A DNA stretch of 64,000 nucleotides from Candidatus Saccharibacteria bacterium (GCA_016432585.1 CP066696.1:886113-950112); one strand, 5' to 3'. Shown: positions 47,984 through 57,974, numbered from the stretch's first letter. Program-made: numbers and translations. The notes: generated by a model from the letters alone, not told the origin.

Positions 47984-48979
47984 ATGGCAGTATATAAAGT
48001 ACCTCAAGACGTCGAAGCCGACGATAAACTAATCGGCCCGTTTAGCTTTAGGCAGTTTATTTACTTAATTATTGCCGTCATTAGCATTGCGATAGGGTGG
48101 GGGTTGAGTCAATTATTTATTCCCCTCGCAATTATCCCTTTGCCGCTGATTATATTTTTTGGTGCACTAGCATTGCCGCTTCGCAAAGACCAGCCAATGG
48201 AAATTTACCTTGCCGCCGTTGTGTCGTTTTACTTAAAACCACGCAAACGTCTATGGCAGCCCGATGGCATTCAATCGCTGGTTGAAATTACCGCACCTAA
48301 AGAAATAGAGGTGCAGCGAGCAAAAGACCTTTCGCAAATGGAAGCGCAACAGCGCCTTTCGTACCTTGCTGATATTGTTGATACCGGCGGATGGTCGGTT
48401 CGAGGCGTTGGTATGCCAGTGACAGATAGCGCCATGCAAAACGATGCTTACTACGAAGCGCAACAAGCCGTGGATATCCTCGACAGCTCAGCCGGTGTTT
48501 CGCAGTCGTTCGATACCATGATTAGCCAATCCGACGCCAAAAGACGACAAGAAATGGTAGAGCGCATGCACCAGGCGCCAGAGCCGGTAGCAGCTCCACC
48601 TCGAATTACTCCGCCGCCCATTGCCGACCCTTATGCAGCACTCACCCCGACGCCTGCCGTTGACACGAGCAACGATCCGCATGTTACTTTCAATCCATAC
48701 CCAAACTCTATTCATCAGTCTGTTATTGTTCCTCTTAGCGAACAGCTGCCGCAACCAGCCGTCGCTGCTCCTCCGACCACTGTTGCACCAGTAGAGCCAG
48801 CAATTCCGGCGCCATCTGTGCCCGAAACTACTAGCGAAAGACCTGTCTCTCCTGATATAATAAACCTTGCAAATAACTCCGATTTATCTATCGAAACCAT
48901 TGCGCACGAGGCTAATCGAATTCATCAAAAGGAAGAGGAGAAACTTCCCGAGGATGAAGTAGTCATATCACTGCGTTAG
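47984..48979 (+). CDS. PrgI-family (VirB3-like) protein
   Basis: 331 residues. The N-terminal PrgI domain is clear: VYKVPQDVEADDKLIGPFSFRQFIYLI, two transmembrane helices (about 28-70), and LPLRKDQPMEIYLAAVVSFYLKPRKRLWQPDG. A long Pro/Ala-rich tail of about 200 residues follows, not typical for the family. In Gram-positive T4SS, PrgI partners with the VirB4 ATPase, which is the second gene downstream. TATACT is 8 nt from the ATG. Confidence 0.9.
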   Translation: MAVYKVPQDVEADDKLIGPFSFRQFIYLIIAVISIAIGWGLSQLFIPLAIIPLPLIIFFGALALPLRKDQPMEIYLAAVVSFYLKPRKRLWQPDGIQSLVEITAPKEIEVQRAKDLSQMEAQQRLSYLADIVDTGGWSVRGVGMPVTDSAMQNDAYYEAQQAVDILDSSAGVSQSFDTMISQSDAKRRQEMVERMHQAPEPVAAPPRITPPPIADPYAALTPTPAVDTSNDPHVTFNPYPNSIHQSVIVPLSEQLPQPAVAAPPTTVAPVEPAIPAPSVPETTSERPVSPDIINLANNSDLSIETIAHEANRIHQKEEEKLPEDEVVISLR

Positions 48980-49011
48980 TTTAAATAAATCGAGCAAGGA
49001 AGAGTGGGAAC

Positions 49012-49839
49012 GTGCCGCCAAACAATCAACAACCTCAGGCGATGCCAACCGGTGCACCGGCGAGTCCGCCGAATCCAGCACCAGCGGGTACAACAATCCA
49101 GCAGCCTAAAACCGCGCCGCCACTAAACACGACGCAGAATAGTTTGCTGATATCTGAAATTCGCGACAGTATGGTGATTATGAGCGATGGAAGTTTTCGC
49201 GCGGTTATCGCCAGCAAGTCTATTAACTTCGACCTTATGAGCTCACGCGAACGCGAGGGTGTTGAATTTAGCTACCAAAACTTCCTTAACGCCTTGTATT
49301 TTCCGATTCAGATTTTTATTCGTTCGCAACGCGTCGACATCGGTCCCTATATCGACCGTCTCTCTACTATTCGCAGAGCTCAGGACAACATGCTACTTAA
49401 TGTTCTTATGGACGATTACATCAACTTTATCGATGCACTTTCCCAAGAGGCAAATATCATGGATAAAAGCTTTTTTGTTGTTATTCCGTATTTTCCGGCC
49501 GGCGACCTGAACAATGTTATTGAACAGAGCAAGGGTATTTTTGGAAAGCTCTTTTCAAAGCCACAATCAACAGCAACAAGGATCGACAAAGCATCGTACG
49601 AAAAGGCAAAAGATGAAATCAAAAACCGTGTCGACTCCGTTACAAGCGGGCTCTTTCAGATTGGCGTTAACAGCGTTCAGTTAAACACCAAAGAACTAGG
49701 TGAGCTGTACTACAACGTCTACAACCCAGATACGGCCGTCCGTGAGCCACTAGGCGATTTTGAGCGCGTTACAAGTACATACGTTCAAAAGGGTCAGGGT
49801 GAAGCGCCACGACCACACCTACAAGAAGGGGAGATGTAA
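49012..49839 (+). CDS. TraC-like T4SS protein
   Basis: 275 residues from a GTG start. N-terminal Pro/Gln-rich linker (1-45), then a globular domain (DGSFRAVIASKSINFDL, REGVEFSYQNFLNAL, VDIGPYIDRLSTIRRAQDN) that resembles the N-terminal domain of TraC/VirB4 proteins found as a separate polypeptide in CPR systems. It lies 2 nt before the VirB4 gene, so co-translation is expected. No ATPase motif. Confidence 0.8.
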   Translation: MPPNNQQPQAMPTGAPASPPNPAPAGTTIQQPKTAPPLNTTQNSLLISEIRDSMVIMSDGSFRAVIASKSINFDLMSSREREGVEFSYQNFLNALYFPIQIFIRSQRVDIGPYIDRLSTIRRAQDNMLLNVLMDDYINFIDALSQEANIMDKSFFVVIPYFPAGDLNNVIEQSKGIFGKLFSKPQSTATRIDKASYEKAKDEIKNRVDSVTSGLFQIGVNSVQLNTKELGELYYNVYNPDTAVREPLGDFERVTSTYVQKGQGEAPRPHLQEGEM

Positions 49840-49841
49840 AA

Positions 49842-51731
49842 ATGGCTAAGAAAAAACTCGACCCGATTGATATTGCCGCCGAACAGCGCGCACGCGAACA
49901 AGCAGAAGTTGAGCAAGCTTTTCTAAAAGGCATGACAACGCTTCGCGACCTTATTGCGCCAAGCAGCCTTGAAATCCACGCCAGCCATTTTCGCTTGGGA
50001 ACAAAATACGGGCGTACGCTATATATCTACGGCTACCCACGCCAAATCTACACAGGCTGGCTAAGTTCGCTTATCAATATCGATGAAGTACTTGATATTA
50101 GTATGTTTATCTACCCGGTCGAAAGCCAGGTTGTCCTAAATAATCTTCGCAAAAAGGTGACGCAACTTGAGGCCTCGATGTCGATCAACAGCGAAAAGGG
50201 GCGCACTCGCGACCCTGGTCTTGAGGCGGCCCTGCAAGACGCCGAAGAACTTCGTGACCAATTGCAGGTTGGATCTGAGCGATTCTTCCGTTACGGCTTG
50301 TACGTAACACTTTACGCCGATAGCCTCGATGAGCTTAGTTTTGTTCAACACAAAATCGAAACACTCTTTGGTCAGCAACTTATCTTTAGCAAGGTAGCAA
50401 GCAGCCAGCAAGAGCAGGGGCTTAACAGTACGATCCCACAGATGAGCGACCAATTACAGATTCGCCGCAACATGAACACCGGTGCGATCAGCACAAGCTT
50501 TCCATTTACAAGCGCCGACCTTACTCAAGAAAAGGGCGTTTTGTACGGTATTAACATGCACAACAACGGCCTGGTTATTTTTGACAGGTTCAGCCTGGAA
50601 AACGCAAACATGGTGGTATTTGCAAAGTCTGGTGCTGGTAAGTCGTTTACCGTTAAGCTCGAAGCGCTTCGCAGTATGATGGTTGGCTCGGATGTGCTTA
50701 TTATCGACCCAGAAAACGAGTACCAAAAACTTTCCGATGCCGTAGGCGGAAGCTATATTCGACTCAGTCTAAACGCCGACACGCGAATTAACCCATTCGA
50801 CCTCCCCAGAGTTATCGATAGAGAAGAGGCAGATGACGCACTGCGCGCAAACCTCGTAACACTCCATGGTTTGTTCCGCCTCATGCTTGGTGGTAGCCAA
50901 GCAACGGCAGCGGGACAGATGATGTCGGCGCTAACGCCGGCCGAAGAAGCCGACCTTGACCAAGGCTTGATTGATACGTATGCTCGCGCGGGTATCACGA
51001 GTGACCCACTCACGCACAATTCGCTTCCACCAACAATTAGTGATCTCTACGATACGCTTCTCCACATGGGTGGCACAGGGCCAGCGCTAGCACAGCGTCT
51101 TCGTAAATACACCACTGGTACGTTTGCCGGTATCTTTTCGCAGCAATCGAATATCGATATCAATAACCACATGGTCGTCTTTAATATTCGCGACCTCGAA
51201 GACGAACTTCGCCCGGTCGCTATGTATATCGTGCTTTCCCACATTTGGAACATTACTCGTAGCGAACAGCGCAAGCGCATGTTGATCGTTGATGAGGCAT
51301 GGCAGCTTATGAAGTACGACGACTCCGCAAACTTCTTGTTTTCACTTGCGAAACGCGCGCGTAAATATTATCTGGGGCTCACAACAATTACCCAGGATGT
51401 CGAAGACTTCATGGGAAGTAAAATGGGCCGCGCGATCGTGGCTAACTCATCTATGCAGTTACTCCTTAAGCAATCATCGAGTGCCGTCGACGTACTTTCG
51501 GATGTCTTTAAACTTACCGAGGAAGAACGCAAACGTCTTGCCAACTTCCCAGTAGGGCAGGGTTTGTTCTTTGCGGGACAAAACCACGTTCATATACAGA
51601 TTGTGGCAAGTCAAACCGAGACAGGGCTTATTTCGACCAACCCAATGTCACAGCCTCAAATGCAACCCCAGCAACCAGCAGAACAACCTATGACCGGCGG
51701 CTACACCAATCCCGGGGATAGTAACGTATAA
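49842..51731 (+). CDS. VirB4-family T4SS ATPase
   Basis: 629 residues. N-terminal VirB4 domain (about 30-200), then a FtsK/HerA-like ATPase with Walker A FAKSGAGKSFT (about 262), DPENEYQKL, Walker B RMLIVDEAWQLM, and the TTITQDVEDFM segment. It powers assembly or transport. It has the residues required for activity. It is the core marker of the T4SS; no VirD4 coupling protein or relaxase is in the window. Confidence 0.96.
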   Translation: MAKKKLDPIDIAAEQRAREQAEVEQAFLKGMTTLRDLIAPSSLEIHASHFRLGTKYGRTLYIYGYPRQIYTGWLSSLINIDEVLDISMFIYPVESQVVLNNLRKKVTQLEASMSINSEKGRTRDPGLEAALQDAEELRDQLQVGSERFFRYGLYVTLYADSLDELSFVQHKIETLFGQQLIFSKVASSQQEQGLNSTIPQMSDQLQIRRNMNTGAISTSFPFTSADLTQEKGVLYGINMHNNGLVIFDRFSLENANMVVFAKSGAGKSFTVKLEALRSMMVGSDVLIIDPENEYQKLSDAVGGSYIRLSLNADTRINPFDLPRVIDREEADDALRANLVTLHGLFRLMLGGSQATAAGQMMSALTPAEEADLDQGLIDTYARAGITSDPLTHNSLPPTISDLYDTLLHMGGTGPALAQRLRKYTTGTFAGIFSQQSNIDINNHMVVFNIRDLEDELRPVAMYIVLSHIWNITRSEQRKRMLIVDEAWQLMKYDDSANFLFSLAKRARKYYLGLTTITQDVEDFMGSKMGRAIVANSSMQLLLKQSSSAVDVLSDVFKLTEEERKRLANFPVGQGLFFAGQNHVHIQIVASQTETGLISTNPMSQPQMQPQQPAEQPMTGGYTNPGDSNV

Positions 51732-51743
51732 TAAAGGTAATTT

Positions 51744-54700
51744 ATGGCACTAAGTTATAAAGATGACCAAAAGCAAGATGAGCGGCTCGATCCGTACTCT
51801 GATAATGCCAAGGATCTTTACAAACAAGAGCAAGATGCCTATGATCAACAGTTCGAAGATATTGCCGGCAATCATGATAAAACTGCCGACGATTCTCAGG
51901 AAAATGACAACATTGCCAAAACTCAAAATATAGACAAGGCCAGAGAGCGCGAAGAAGCTAGCTGGAAAAGTTTCTATCGTGACGAGAGCGGGCAAAAACA
52001 AAAGCTAACCTTTAAAAGCTTTATGAAAAAGAAGGGGCCGATGGGGCTCATTATTACACTACTTCTAGGCGGTGGTGGTGGTTTTTCGCTTTTGTTCTCG
52101 CCGGGGATGTTGATTGTTGACCTTAAAGAAAAGATGAACGACAAGTTTAACGACCAACTTGCCGCCATGGATGTTCGTACAACTGCACTTATTAAGAAAA
52201 AATTTGGCAAAACAACCTCTGGCCTCTGTGGGCAAAAACTCAGTATTCGCTGTAAGTACAATAGTATGTCGAAGCGGCAGTTCAGCAAGCTAGAAAAAGC
52301 GATCGTTGCCGAAGGTGGAAAAATCAACACCGATGGGAAAACCCTTATAAAAGGGCGGGCGAAAATTACAAGCATTGAATTCGGCGGCAAGGTGATTGGA
52401 GCGGCTGATTTTGCCAGTGAAATACGGACAAACCCAGCTTTTAGAAGCGCCATGATGAAGGGGTATAATCCCAAGCTAGCAGGTTTTGCCGATTCCTTAT
52501 TCGGAAAGCTATCGGCCAAGTTAGGTATAAATAAACAGAAAAATATCGGGGCTGATGAGGGCAAAGATAACGTAAATGCCGAACCTGACGCCGAAGAAAA
52601 GACCGATGAACAGAAGATGAAAGAGGAGCTGGTGGATGCCGCCAGCGGAGAGGCGGCAGCAGAAGCTAAGGCTAATGCTATCAAGACAGAGGAGGAATGT
52701 GACGGCGGAGACGGATGTACGGATGGTAAGCGCACCGTATATAAGGACGAAGACGGTAAAGCAATCACCGAGGCCGAATATAACGAACGAGTCAACGCAA
52801 CGTCAGAACTTAGCTCCGAAATCGAGGCACGCCGCTCGCTAGCTGATGTAGGCAAAAAGGCTACCAAAGCCACGCTTAAAGGCGCACTTACTTCAACTGC
52901 ACTAGGCCTTGGCGCCGTTGATACGGCATGTACCGGGTACTTATTAATACGCACCGTTGGGTATGCCGCAAAGTACTTAGGTATGTTAATGCTCCTTCGT
53001 TATGCACATGTCTTTATGAATACGGCCGATTCTATCAAGGCGGGTGACGCCACTCCGAAACAAGTTGAATTTGTCGGAAATATTCTTACGTCACAGAACG
53101 CCATTGGACAAAGCGCTACCGATTCGTACGGCTATAAATACGCAGCATATGGAGACGTCATGACGATGCCTCGAAGCGAAGATGTTGGCCAGAATACAGG
53201 TGGAGCTACGTCCTTAAGCGAAGAAGAACAGAAACAAGTGCTTATTAACGACGAGACCACGAAGTACATCAATGGCCAGCTTGTTTCCGATAATATTCTT
53301 GCAGCCGTTATTGGATTCGTTGAGCAAGGCGCGACATCTATCGACGTCGCCGATGAGACATGTAAATTCGTAAAAAGCGGCTGGGGACAAACCATTCTAT
53401 TCGGAACCGCGATTGTTGGTGCGGTAGTTGCATTCTTTAGTGGTGGAGCAAGTCTTGGATGGGGTGTACTTGCGCAAGCCGGTGTTGGTATTGCGATTAG
53501 CGTCGCCCTTGCCATGCTAACGCCAAAACTTGTTGACATGGCCGCCGGGCGACTTGTAGACGGAAATGAAAACGGTAACCAAGCAGGTAATGCAATCACC
53601 TCGGGCATGGGCGGGTACAACGCTCAAACCTCACAAGGTCGCGGACTTCCAGCTCAGAAAAAAGAAGATGCTGTCGCATATGCGCAACTCACCAAGGAAA
53701 CCATGGCTCAATACGATGCAGTCGACCGACTAAATGCAAACCCGCTAGATGCCTCGAATCCACACACCTTCATGGGGACATTCGTATCGAACCTCATACC
53801 TTACGCATCGAAAATATCGAGCAGTCTAACAAGTAATATCTCGGCAATGACCCAATTCACAACTTCTTCATTCGCAAGTCTACTACCAAGTGCAAGCGCG
53901 GCCGAGGAAGCGGCACAGTACAATGTATGCGAAGACCGCGACTATAAGCAGTTCGATCTTGCTGTCGATCCATTTTGTAATGTTCGCTACGGCCTCACAA
54001 GCGACGTGCTCGCTATCGATCCGGAAACTGTACTCGACTACATGCTCGAGCACGACTATGTCGACGAAGAAACCGGCCAACCAAAAGAAGACGACAACGA
54101 TTATGCTGAATACATAAAGCACTGTATGGAGCGCGCTGCATCGATTGGTGGATTCGTATCCGAAGATGATATCAATAAGGGTGAAGAATGTGTTCAAAAT
54201 GAGCACACGGGTGACGAAGAGAAGAAATACGACATGTTCCGCCTCTTCTATATCGACCAAAGTATCGATGAAGGTATGGAAAACGGCTACGCAAACTCTG
54301 GCGCAACAGCCGAAAGCGACAATGGTCAGGTTGTATCGCCGGTTGCACCAGGCCACACAATAACAAGCGGTTATGGCCCACGCGGTTCGGTTCCTGGCGC
54401 ATCGAACGGCTCGTCGTGGCACGCGGCAATCGATATGGTCAGTACTCCCACGGATGTTTACGCCGCTATGGCGGGCACAGTTGTATCCGTCGGAGGAGGA
54501 GCCGTTAACGTTGTAACAATAAAGCACGCCGATGGTCTTAAAACCCGCTACCTTCACATGTGGCCAAAAGATACACTCGTTAAGGCAGGCGACACGGTAA
54601 CGGCTGGGCAAAAAATCGGAAAAATCGGCTGTGCAGGACAGGCCGAAGGGTATTGTGGCGGGCCGCATCTCGACTTTAATATATGGGTAGATGAAGTGAA

Positions 54701-54836
54701 GGATCGTGTTAAATATAGTAAATACAAGGTAGCACCAGAGGCTGCAGGCGGCAGTTCGGGTAATGCTATAAACCCCGCAAACTTCTTAAAGGATAACGGC
54801 GTGGCCGGATATGACGAGGCTGTAAATGATAATTAA
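51744..54836 (+). CDS. Large membrane protein with C-terminal M23-like peptidase domain
   Basis: 1030 residues. Acidic cytoplasmic N-terminus (1-95), first helix near LIITLLLGGGGGFSLLF, an extracellular region, further helices near 390-430 and 545-595, then a large extracellular part. The C-terminal M23 fold (about 865-985) shows SWHAAIDM and YLHMW but the HxH motif reads PHLDFNI, so the second His is Asp. This may keep weak Zn binding or be inactive. Probable role: open the cell wall or act as periplasm-spanning scaffold. Confidence 0.85.
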   Translation: MALSYKDDQKQDERLDPYSDNAKDLYKQEQDAYDQQFEDIAGNHDKTADDSQENDNIAKTQNIDKAREREEASWKSFYRDESGQKQKLTFKSFMKKKGPMGLIITLLLGGGGGFSLLFSPGMLIVDLKEKMNDKFNDQLAAMDVRTTALIKKKFGKTTSGLCGQKLSIRCKYNSMSKRQFSKLEKAIVAEGGKINTDGKTLIKGRAKITSIEFGGKVIGAADFASEIRTNPAFRSAMMKGYNPKLAGFADSLFGKLSAKLGINKQKNIGADEGKDNVNAEPDAEEKTDEQKMKEELVDAASGEAAAEAKANAIKTEEECDGGDGCTDGKRTVYKDEDGKAITEAEYNERVNATSELSSEIEARRSLADVGKKATKATLKGALTSTALGLGAVDTACTGYLLIRTVGYAAKYLGMLMLLRYAHVFMNTADSIKAGDATPKQVEFVGNILTSQNAIGQSATDSYGYKYAAYGDVMTMPRSEDVGQNTGGATSLSEEEQKQVLINDETTKYINGQLVSDNILAAVIGFVEQGATSIDVADETCKFVKSGWGQTILFGTAIVGAVVAFFSGGASLGWGVLAQAGVGIAISVALAMLTPKLVDMAAGRLVDGNENGNQAGNAITSGMGGYNAQTSQGRGLPAQKKEDAVAYAQLTKETMAQYDAVDRLNANPLDASNPHTFMGTFVSNLIPYASKISSSLTSNISAMTQFTTSSFASLLPSASAAEEAAQYNVCEDRDYKQFDLAVDPFCNVRYGLTSDVLAIDPETVLDYMLEHDYVDEETGQPKEDDNDYAEYIKHCMERAASIGGFVSEDDINKGEECVQNEHTGDEEKKYDMFRLFYIDQSIDEGMENGYANSGATAESDNGQVVSPVAPGHTITSGYGPRGSVPGASNGSSWHAAIDMVSTPTDVYAAMAGTVVSVGGGAVNVVTIKHADGLKTRYLHMWPKDTLVKAGDTVTAGQKIGKIGCAGQAEGYCGGPHLDFNIWVDEVKDRVKYSKYKVAPEAAGGSSGNAINPANFLKDNGVAGYDEAVNDN

Positions 54837-56118
54837 ACGACCTAAAAAACTATTTAAATCTACTGTTGCTGTATTTTTGGCTCTCGTTATTTCGATTGGA
54901 TTTGCCGCCGATACAACGCGCGTTCTCGCTATTCCCGACCAAGATTTCTACAGCGGTAACGATATTCTTTATTACGACCCAGATAGCGGATTGTGTTCAA
55001 CCGGCGACAGCACGCTAACCGGTAGCAATGTAAAAGAAAAGGTTTGGAACTGGCTAAAGAGCAAAGGGCTTTCGTCGGAACAGGCGGCGGGAGTTATGGG
55101 TAACATGGTAGCCGAGTCGGGTATCGTGCCCACCCGACACCAGGGTACTGGCGATGTCTGGAATAGCTCTTATACGGGCAACGCCTGGGGCCTAGTACAG
55201 TGGGATGGCGGTAGGCGATATAGCGCACCAAAAGGCGGAGTTTTAGGTAAACTAAAGGAGAAAAAGCCGAATCTCGTTAAGTACGCCGAGCTTCAGTACG
55301 ATACTGTCCGCAACCCCGACGTCAAGATTCCACCGGTTGACTTGGATGCCTTAACGCTATTTGAGCTCGAGTATCTTTACGAGGAAAGCACGCACCGTCC
55401 TGTTACAGCCCGTGGATACGGAGAAGCGGCAAACGAATGGGAGACATTGAAACTGCAAAAAACCGTCGCCGATGCGACAGTGTTTTGGCACAATAACTTT
55501 GAGGTTTCAGCCGATTCTGCCGAACAGGTTCTTAATGGTCGCGGCGGTCATTCGCAAAAAATTTTCGACGAATTTTCGGGTAAACCCGGCGCAACGAGCA
55601 ATCAGGCGAATTGTTCGGCTGCAACCGGCGACCTGTCGCAACTGACGCTCTCGTATGCCTGGCCCGAATACCACCCAAAACCCTATGTGCAAAAGAAGCC
55701 GGAATACGAGACTGCCGTTCGAAAAGCAGACGATGAGAATATATACACCGGAGATCCTTGCCACGGTGGTGGCGTCGATTGCGGTGCATTCGTGACGCTA
55801 CTGGTAGTAAATAGTGGCTTCGACCCAGCCTACAATCATGGTGGAAAGAGAAGCGAAGGGGCGGGTAATACTTCGGTTCAGGCGGACTGGGCGAGTAAAA
55901 ACTGGGAAACAATAGGCACCGGCTCAACAATTAATGTTGCAGATCTTCGCGCCGGCGATGTCGCAATCAGCGATGGACACACATTTATATGGGTAGGCGA
56001 GATCGAAGGCTTCCAGACTAAAATCGCTTCCGCCTCACAGTGCGGGCGCGCACCAATGGCAGGAACCGAATCTCCCACCTCTAGCGACCCTACGTTAAAA
56101 TGGTATCGAAAGAAGTAA
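54826..56118 (+). CDS. Bifunctional peptidoglycan hydrolase (lysozyme-like plus CHAP/NlpC-like)
   Basis: 430 residues with an N-terminal signal (about 1-33). Domain 1 (about 65-220) matches phage-tail-lysozyme: WNWLKSKGLSSEQAAGVMGNMVAESG with the catalytic Glu, and GNAWGLVQWD. Domain 2 (about 280-425) has the Cys in GGVDCGAFVT and the His in ISDGHTFIWVG. This is the two-domain VirB1-like plan of Gram-positive T4SS. It overlaps the upstream gene by 11 nt. Confidence 0.9.
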   Translation: MIIKRPKKLFKSTVAVFLALVISIGFAADTTRVLAIPDQDFYSGNDILYYDPDSGLCSTGDSTLTGSNVKEKVWNWLKSKGLSSEQAAGVMGNMVAESGIVPTRHQGTGDVWNSSYTGNAWGLVQWDGGRRYSAPKGGVLGKLKEKKPNLVKYAELQYDTVRNPDVKIPPVDLDALTLFELEYLYEESTHRPVTARGYGEAANEWETLKLQKTVADATVFWHNNFEVSADSAEQVLNGRGGHSQKIFDEFSGKPGATSNQANCSAATGDLSQLTLSYAWPEYHPKPYVQKKPEYETAVRKADDENIYTGDPCHGGGVDCGAFVTLLVVNSGFDPAYNHGGKRSEGAGNTSVQADWASKNWETIGTGSTINVADLRAGDVAISDGHTFIWVGEIEGFQTKIASASQCGRAPMAGTESPTSSDPTLKWYRKK

Positions 56119-56128
56119 GGGGATAAAA

Positions 56129-56764
56129 ATGATACAAGATTTTATAAAAAACCATTTCGCCGCCTTTATAGCAATAATCCTGCTCATTGCTGGACTACTG
56201 GGGATGGCCGCATTTATCGTCGCCACAAGGCCGAATGCACAACCAGTTGTCGTGAATGTTATACCAAGCGATGCAAAAGTAATGGCTAATGGCACCGAGA
56301 TTAAAAAAGGAACCGCTTATCTAGAGCCTGGCGTCTATTCGATCGAAGTATCTCGCGGTGGGTTTAAGACTGAAAAAACGACAGTACTTATTGGCGATCC
56401 AAATACCGCCTCGATCGACGTCGCATTAACACCCGTATCAGATAGCGCAATCGAGTGGAAGAAGAGCCATGATAGCCTCTACTACGATTACGAGGGGAGA
56501 GCTGGCGAAAGAGCTTCTCAAGAGGGAATAGCGTTCACCGCTCTTAATCCAATAACCTCAAAATTGCCGTTCGAAAACCTTCTTTACACCATAGGATATC
56601 GCGCCGATCCTTCAGACGATTCGGGTAATTCAATCATCATAGAAATCGATGCGTCGAGAGGCTACCGAAACGCAGCAATAAACGAAATCCGCAACCTCGG
56701 CTACGATCCGACGACATTCAAAATCAATTTTAGAGATTATGAAAGCCCATTCGACAATGAGTAA
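56129..56764 (+). CDS. PEGA-domain single-pass protein of the T4SS operon
   Basis: 211 residues. One transmembrane helix (about 10-32), a PEGA-like beta domain (about 40-105: VVNVIPSDAKVMANGTEIKKG, LEPGVYSIEVSRGGFKTEK) and an extracellular C-terminal alpha/beta domain (IGYRADPSDDSGNSIIIEID). PEGA domains bind cell-surface structures. AAGGGG gives the Shine-Dalgarno. Its stop overlaps the next start by 4-8 nt. Confidence 0.8.
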   Translation: MIQDFIKNHFAAFIAIILLIAGLLGMAAFIVATRPNAQPVVVNVIPSDAKVMANGTEIKKGTAYLEPGVYSIEVSRGGFKTEKTTVLIGDPNTASIDVALTPVSDSAIEWKKSHDSLYYDYEGRAGERASQEGIAFTALNPITSKLPFENLLYTIGYRADPSDDSGNSIIIEIDASRGYRNAAINEIRNLGYDPTTFKINFRDYESPFDNE

Positions 56765-57377
56765 AAAACAACTTATCACTATTATCACCATTCTCGTTAT
56801 TGCTATTATTGGCCTTGCGGTGGTGTTCTATTTAAACACGTTCAAAGTTGTTCGCTTTGATATAAGGCACGACGACATAACTATCGACGTTTATTCTGGC
56901 AGTACAAATAATAATCAGAAGATCGGATCGCTCGATGCAAGCGGTGAGCTTAAGCTACAGGCGGGGGACTACACTGTCGTCCCATCTGGCGACAAATATA
57001 ACAATGCGCCAATTAGCTTTACGGTTAAAAATACTGACACCACAATCACGATCAACCCCGAATACTCACAGGCATACCGCGACGCAATCTTAAAAGCCGA
57101 GATGGACGCTATCAACAAAGTAATCAGCGATACTTATCCATCTGTCATAAATGGCTTCGATATTAACCCGGGCTACGTTTACGAGAACGCTACATGGTAC
57201 GCCACCACCTTGAAGCAAGATATCGGCCACCCAACAGAAGTAAGTGACGTCTATCGCACCGTTCTAAAAAAAGAAGATGGGAAATGGGTGATAAAAGCAA
57301 AGCCAGCACTCGTACTCAGCTCGAAAGACTACCCTCAGATTCCTGTCGACATTTTAAGGGATATAAACAGAAAGTAG
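56757..57377 (+). CDS. Single-pass T4SS-operon protein, VirB8-like topology (2)
   Basis: 206 residues from ATG 56757, which overlaps the upstream stop. One helix (about 5-26), a PEGA-like beta region (FDIRHDDITIDVYSG, LQAGDYTVVPSG), then a C-terminal domain (about 110-206) with KKEDGKWVIKAKPALVLS that resembles NTF2-like folds. Function not recognised beyond membership in the operon. Confidence 0.75.
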   Translation: MSKKQLITIITILVIAIIGLAVVFYLNTFKVVRFDIRHDDITIDVYSGSTNNNQKIGSLDASGELKLQAGDYTVVPSGDKYNNAPISFTVKNTDTTITINPEYSQAYRDAILKAEMDAINKVISDTYPSVINGFDINPGYVYENATWYATTLKQDIGHPTEVSDVYRTVLKKEDGKWVIKAKPALVLSSKDYPQIPVDILRDINRK

Positions 57378-57381
57378 ATCC

Positions 57382-57915
57382 ATGATAGACGAAGCAAAAC
57401 GTAAACAACTTGTCATCGCCGCCTCTGTTTTCCTCGGTGTCGTCATATTGGCTTTTATCGGGTTTCTTATCTTTTTTAGGCAAGATACCGCAAGCGATCT
57501 GCCACCCGTCGAGCCAGCGACATCCGACACTCAGTCAACCGAACAAGAGAATGCCGCCAGTACAGACTTATCCAGTGAAGAGACTAAAAAATCAGTTTCG
57601 TATAAAAACGGCACTACTTTTAACGGCTTCGACGAACTAAACCGCTATGCGGTGACAAGCCTGCGTAAAAGCGCTATAGAATATGTGCTATCGAATTACG
57701 CAACGACAACGAAAGCGGATATATACACCTTCACCCCGGGATCAATCAAAGAAACGCCCGATGGTGAACGAACTTTTCTAACGTTTAACGTTACCGATAA
57801 TAAAGACGCAACATACAAGGTCGAACTTTCGTACACATTTGCAGCCGATGCCTATGTACGCGTGTTCGACAAAGACAACAAGATCGTCGCCACGTCACCA
57901 TTTGATACTGATTAA
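57382..57915 (+). CDS. Single-pass T4SS-operon protein, VirB8-like topology (3)
   Basis: 177 residues. N-terminal helix (about 10-30), Glu/Ser/Thr-rich linker (35-70), then a domain ending RTFLTFNVTDNKDATYKVELSYTFAADAYVRVFD. The FNGFDELNRYAV segment recalls YEGFDAFKEAFA of the 44423 protein, suggesting distant relation. It is the last gene of the T4SS operon. Confidence 0.75.
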   Translation: MIDEAKRKQLVIAASVFLGVVILAFIGFLIFFRQDTASDLPPVEPATSDTQSTEQENAASTDLSSEETKKSVSYKNGTTFNGFDELNRYAVTSLRKSAIEYVLSNYATTTKADIYTFTPGSIKETPDGERTFLTFNVTDNKDATYKVELSYTFAADAYVRVFDKDNKIVATSPFDTD

Positions 57916-57974
57916 AAATAAAACAACTCCGTTCGGACGAGAGCACCTGTAGGCGCGTCATCGTCCGAACGGAG
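57915..57974 (-). terminator. Terminator of the GC-rich ZU5-like gene
   Basis: A 14-bp perfect stem, CTCCGTTCGGACGA (57927-57940) with TCGTCCGAACGGAG (57961-57974), over a 20-nt loop, followed on the minus strand by TTGTTTTATTTTT. A second hairpin, GGCGGC-CATAA-GCCGCC, lies between it and the stop. Confidence 0.85.

Noticed and set aside
37023-57915. Complete integrative conjugative element
   Set aside because: No integrase, relaxase, VirD4 or attachment repeats seen in the window; the tRNAs nearby are intact without 3'-end duplicates that I can find.
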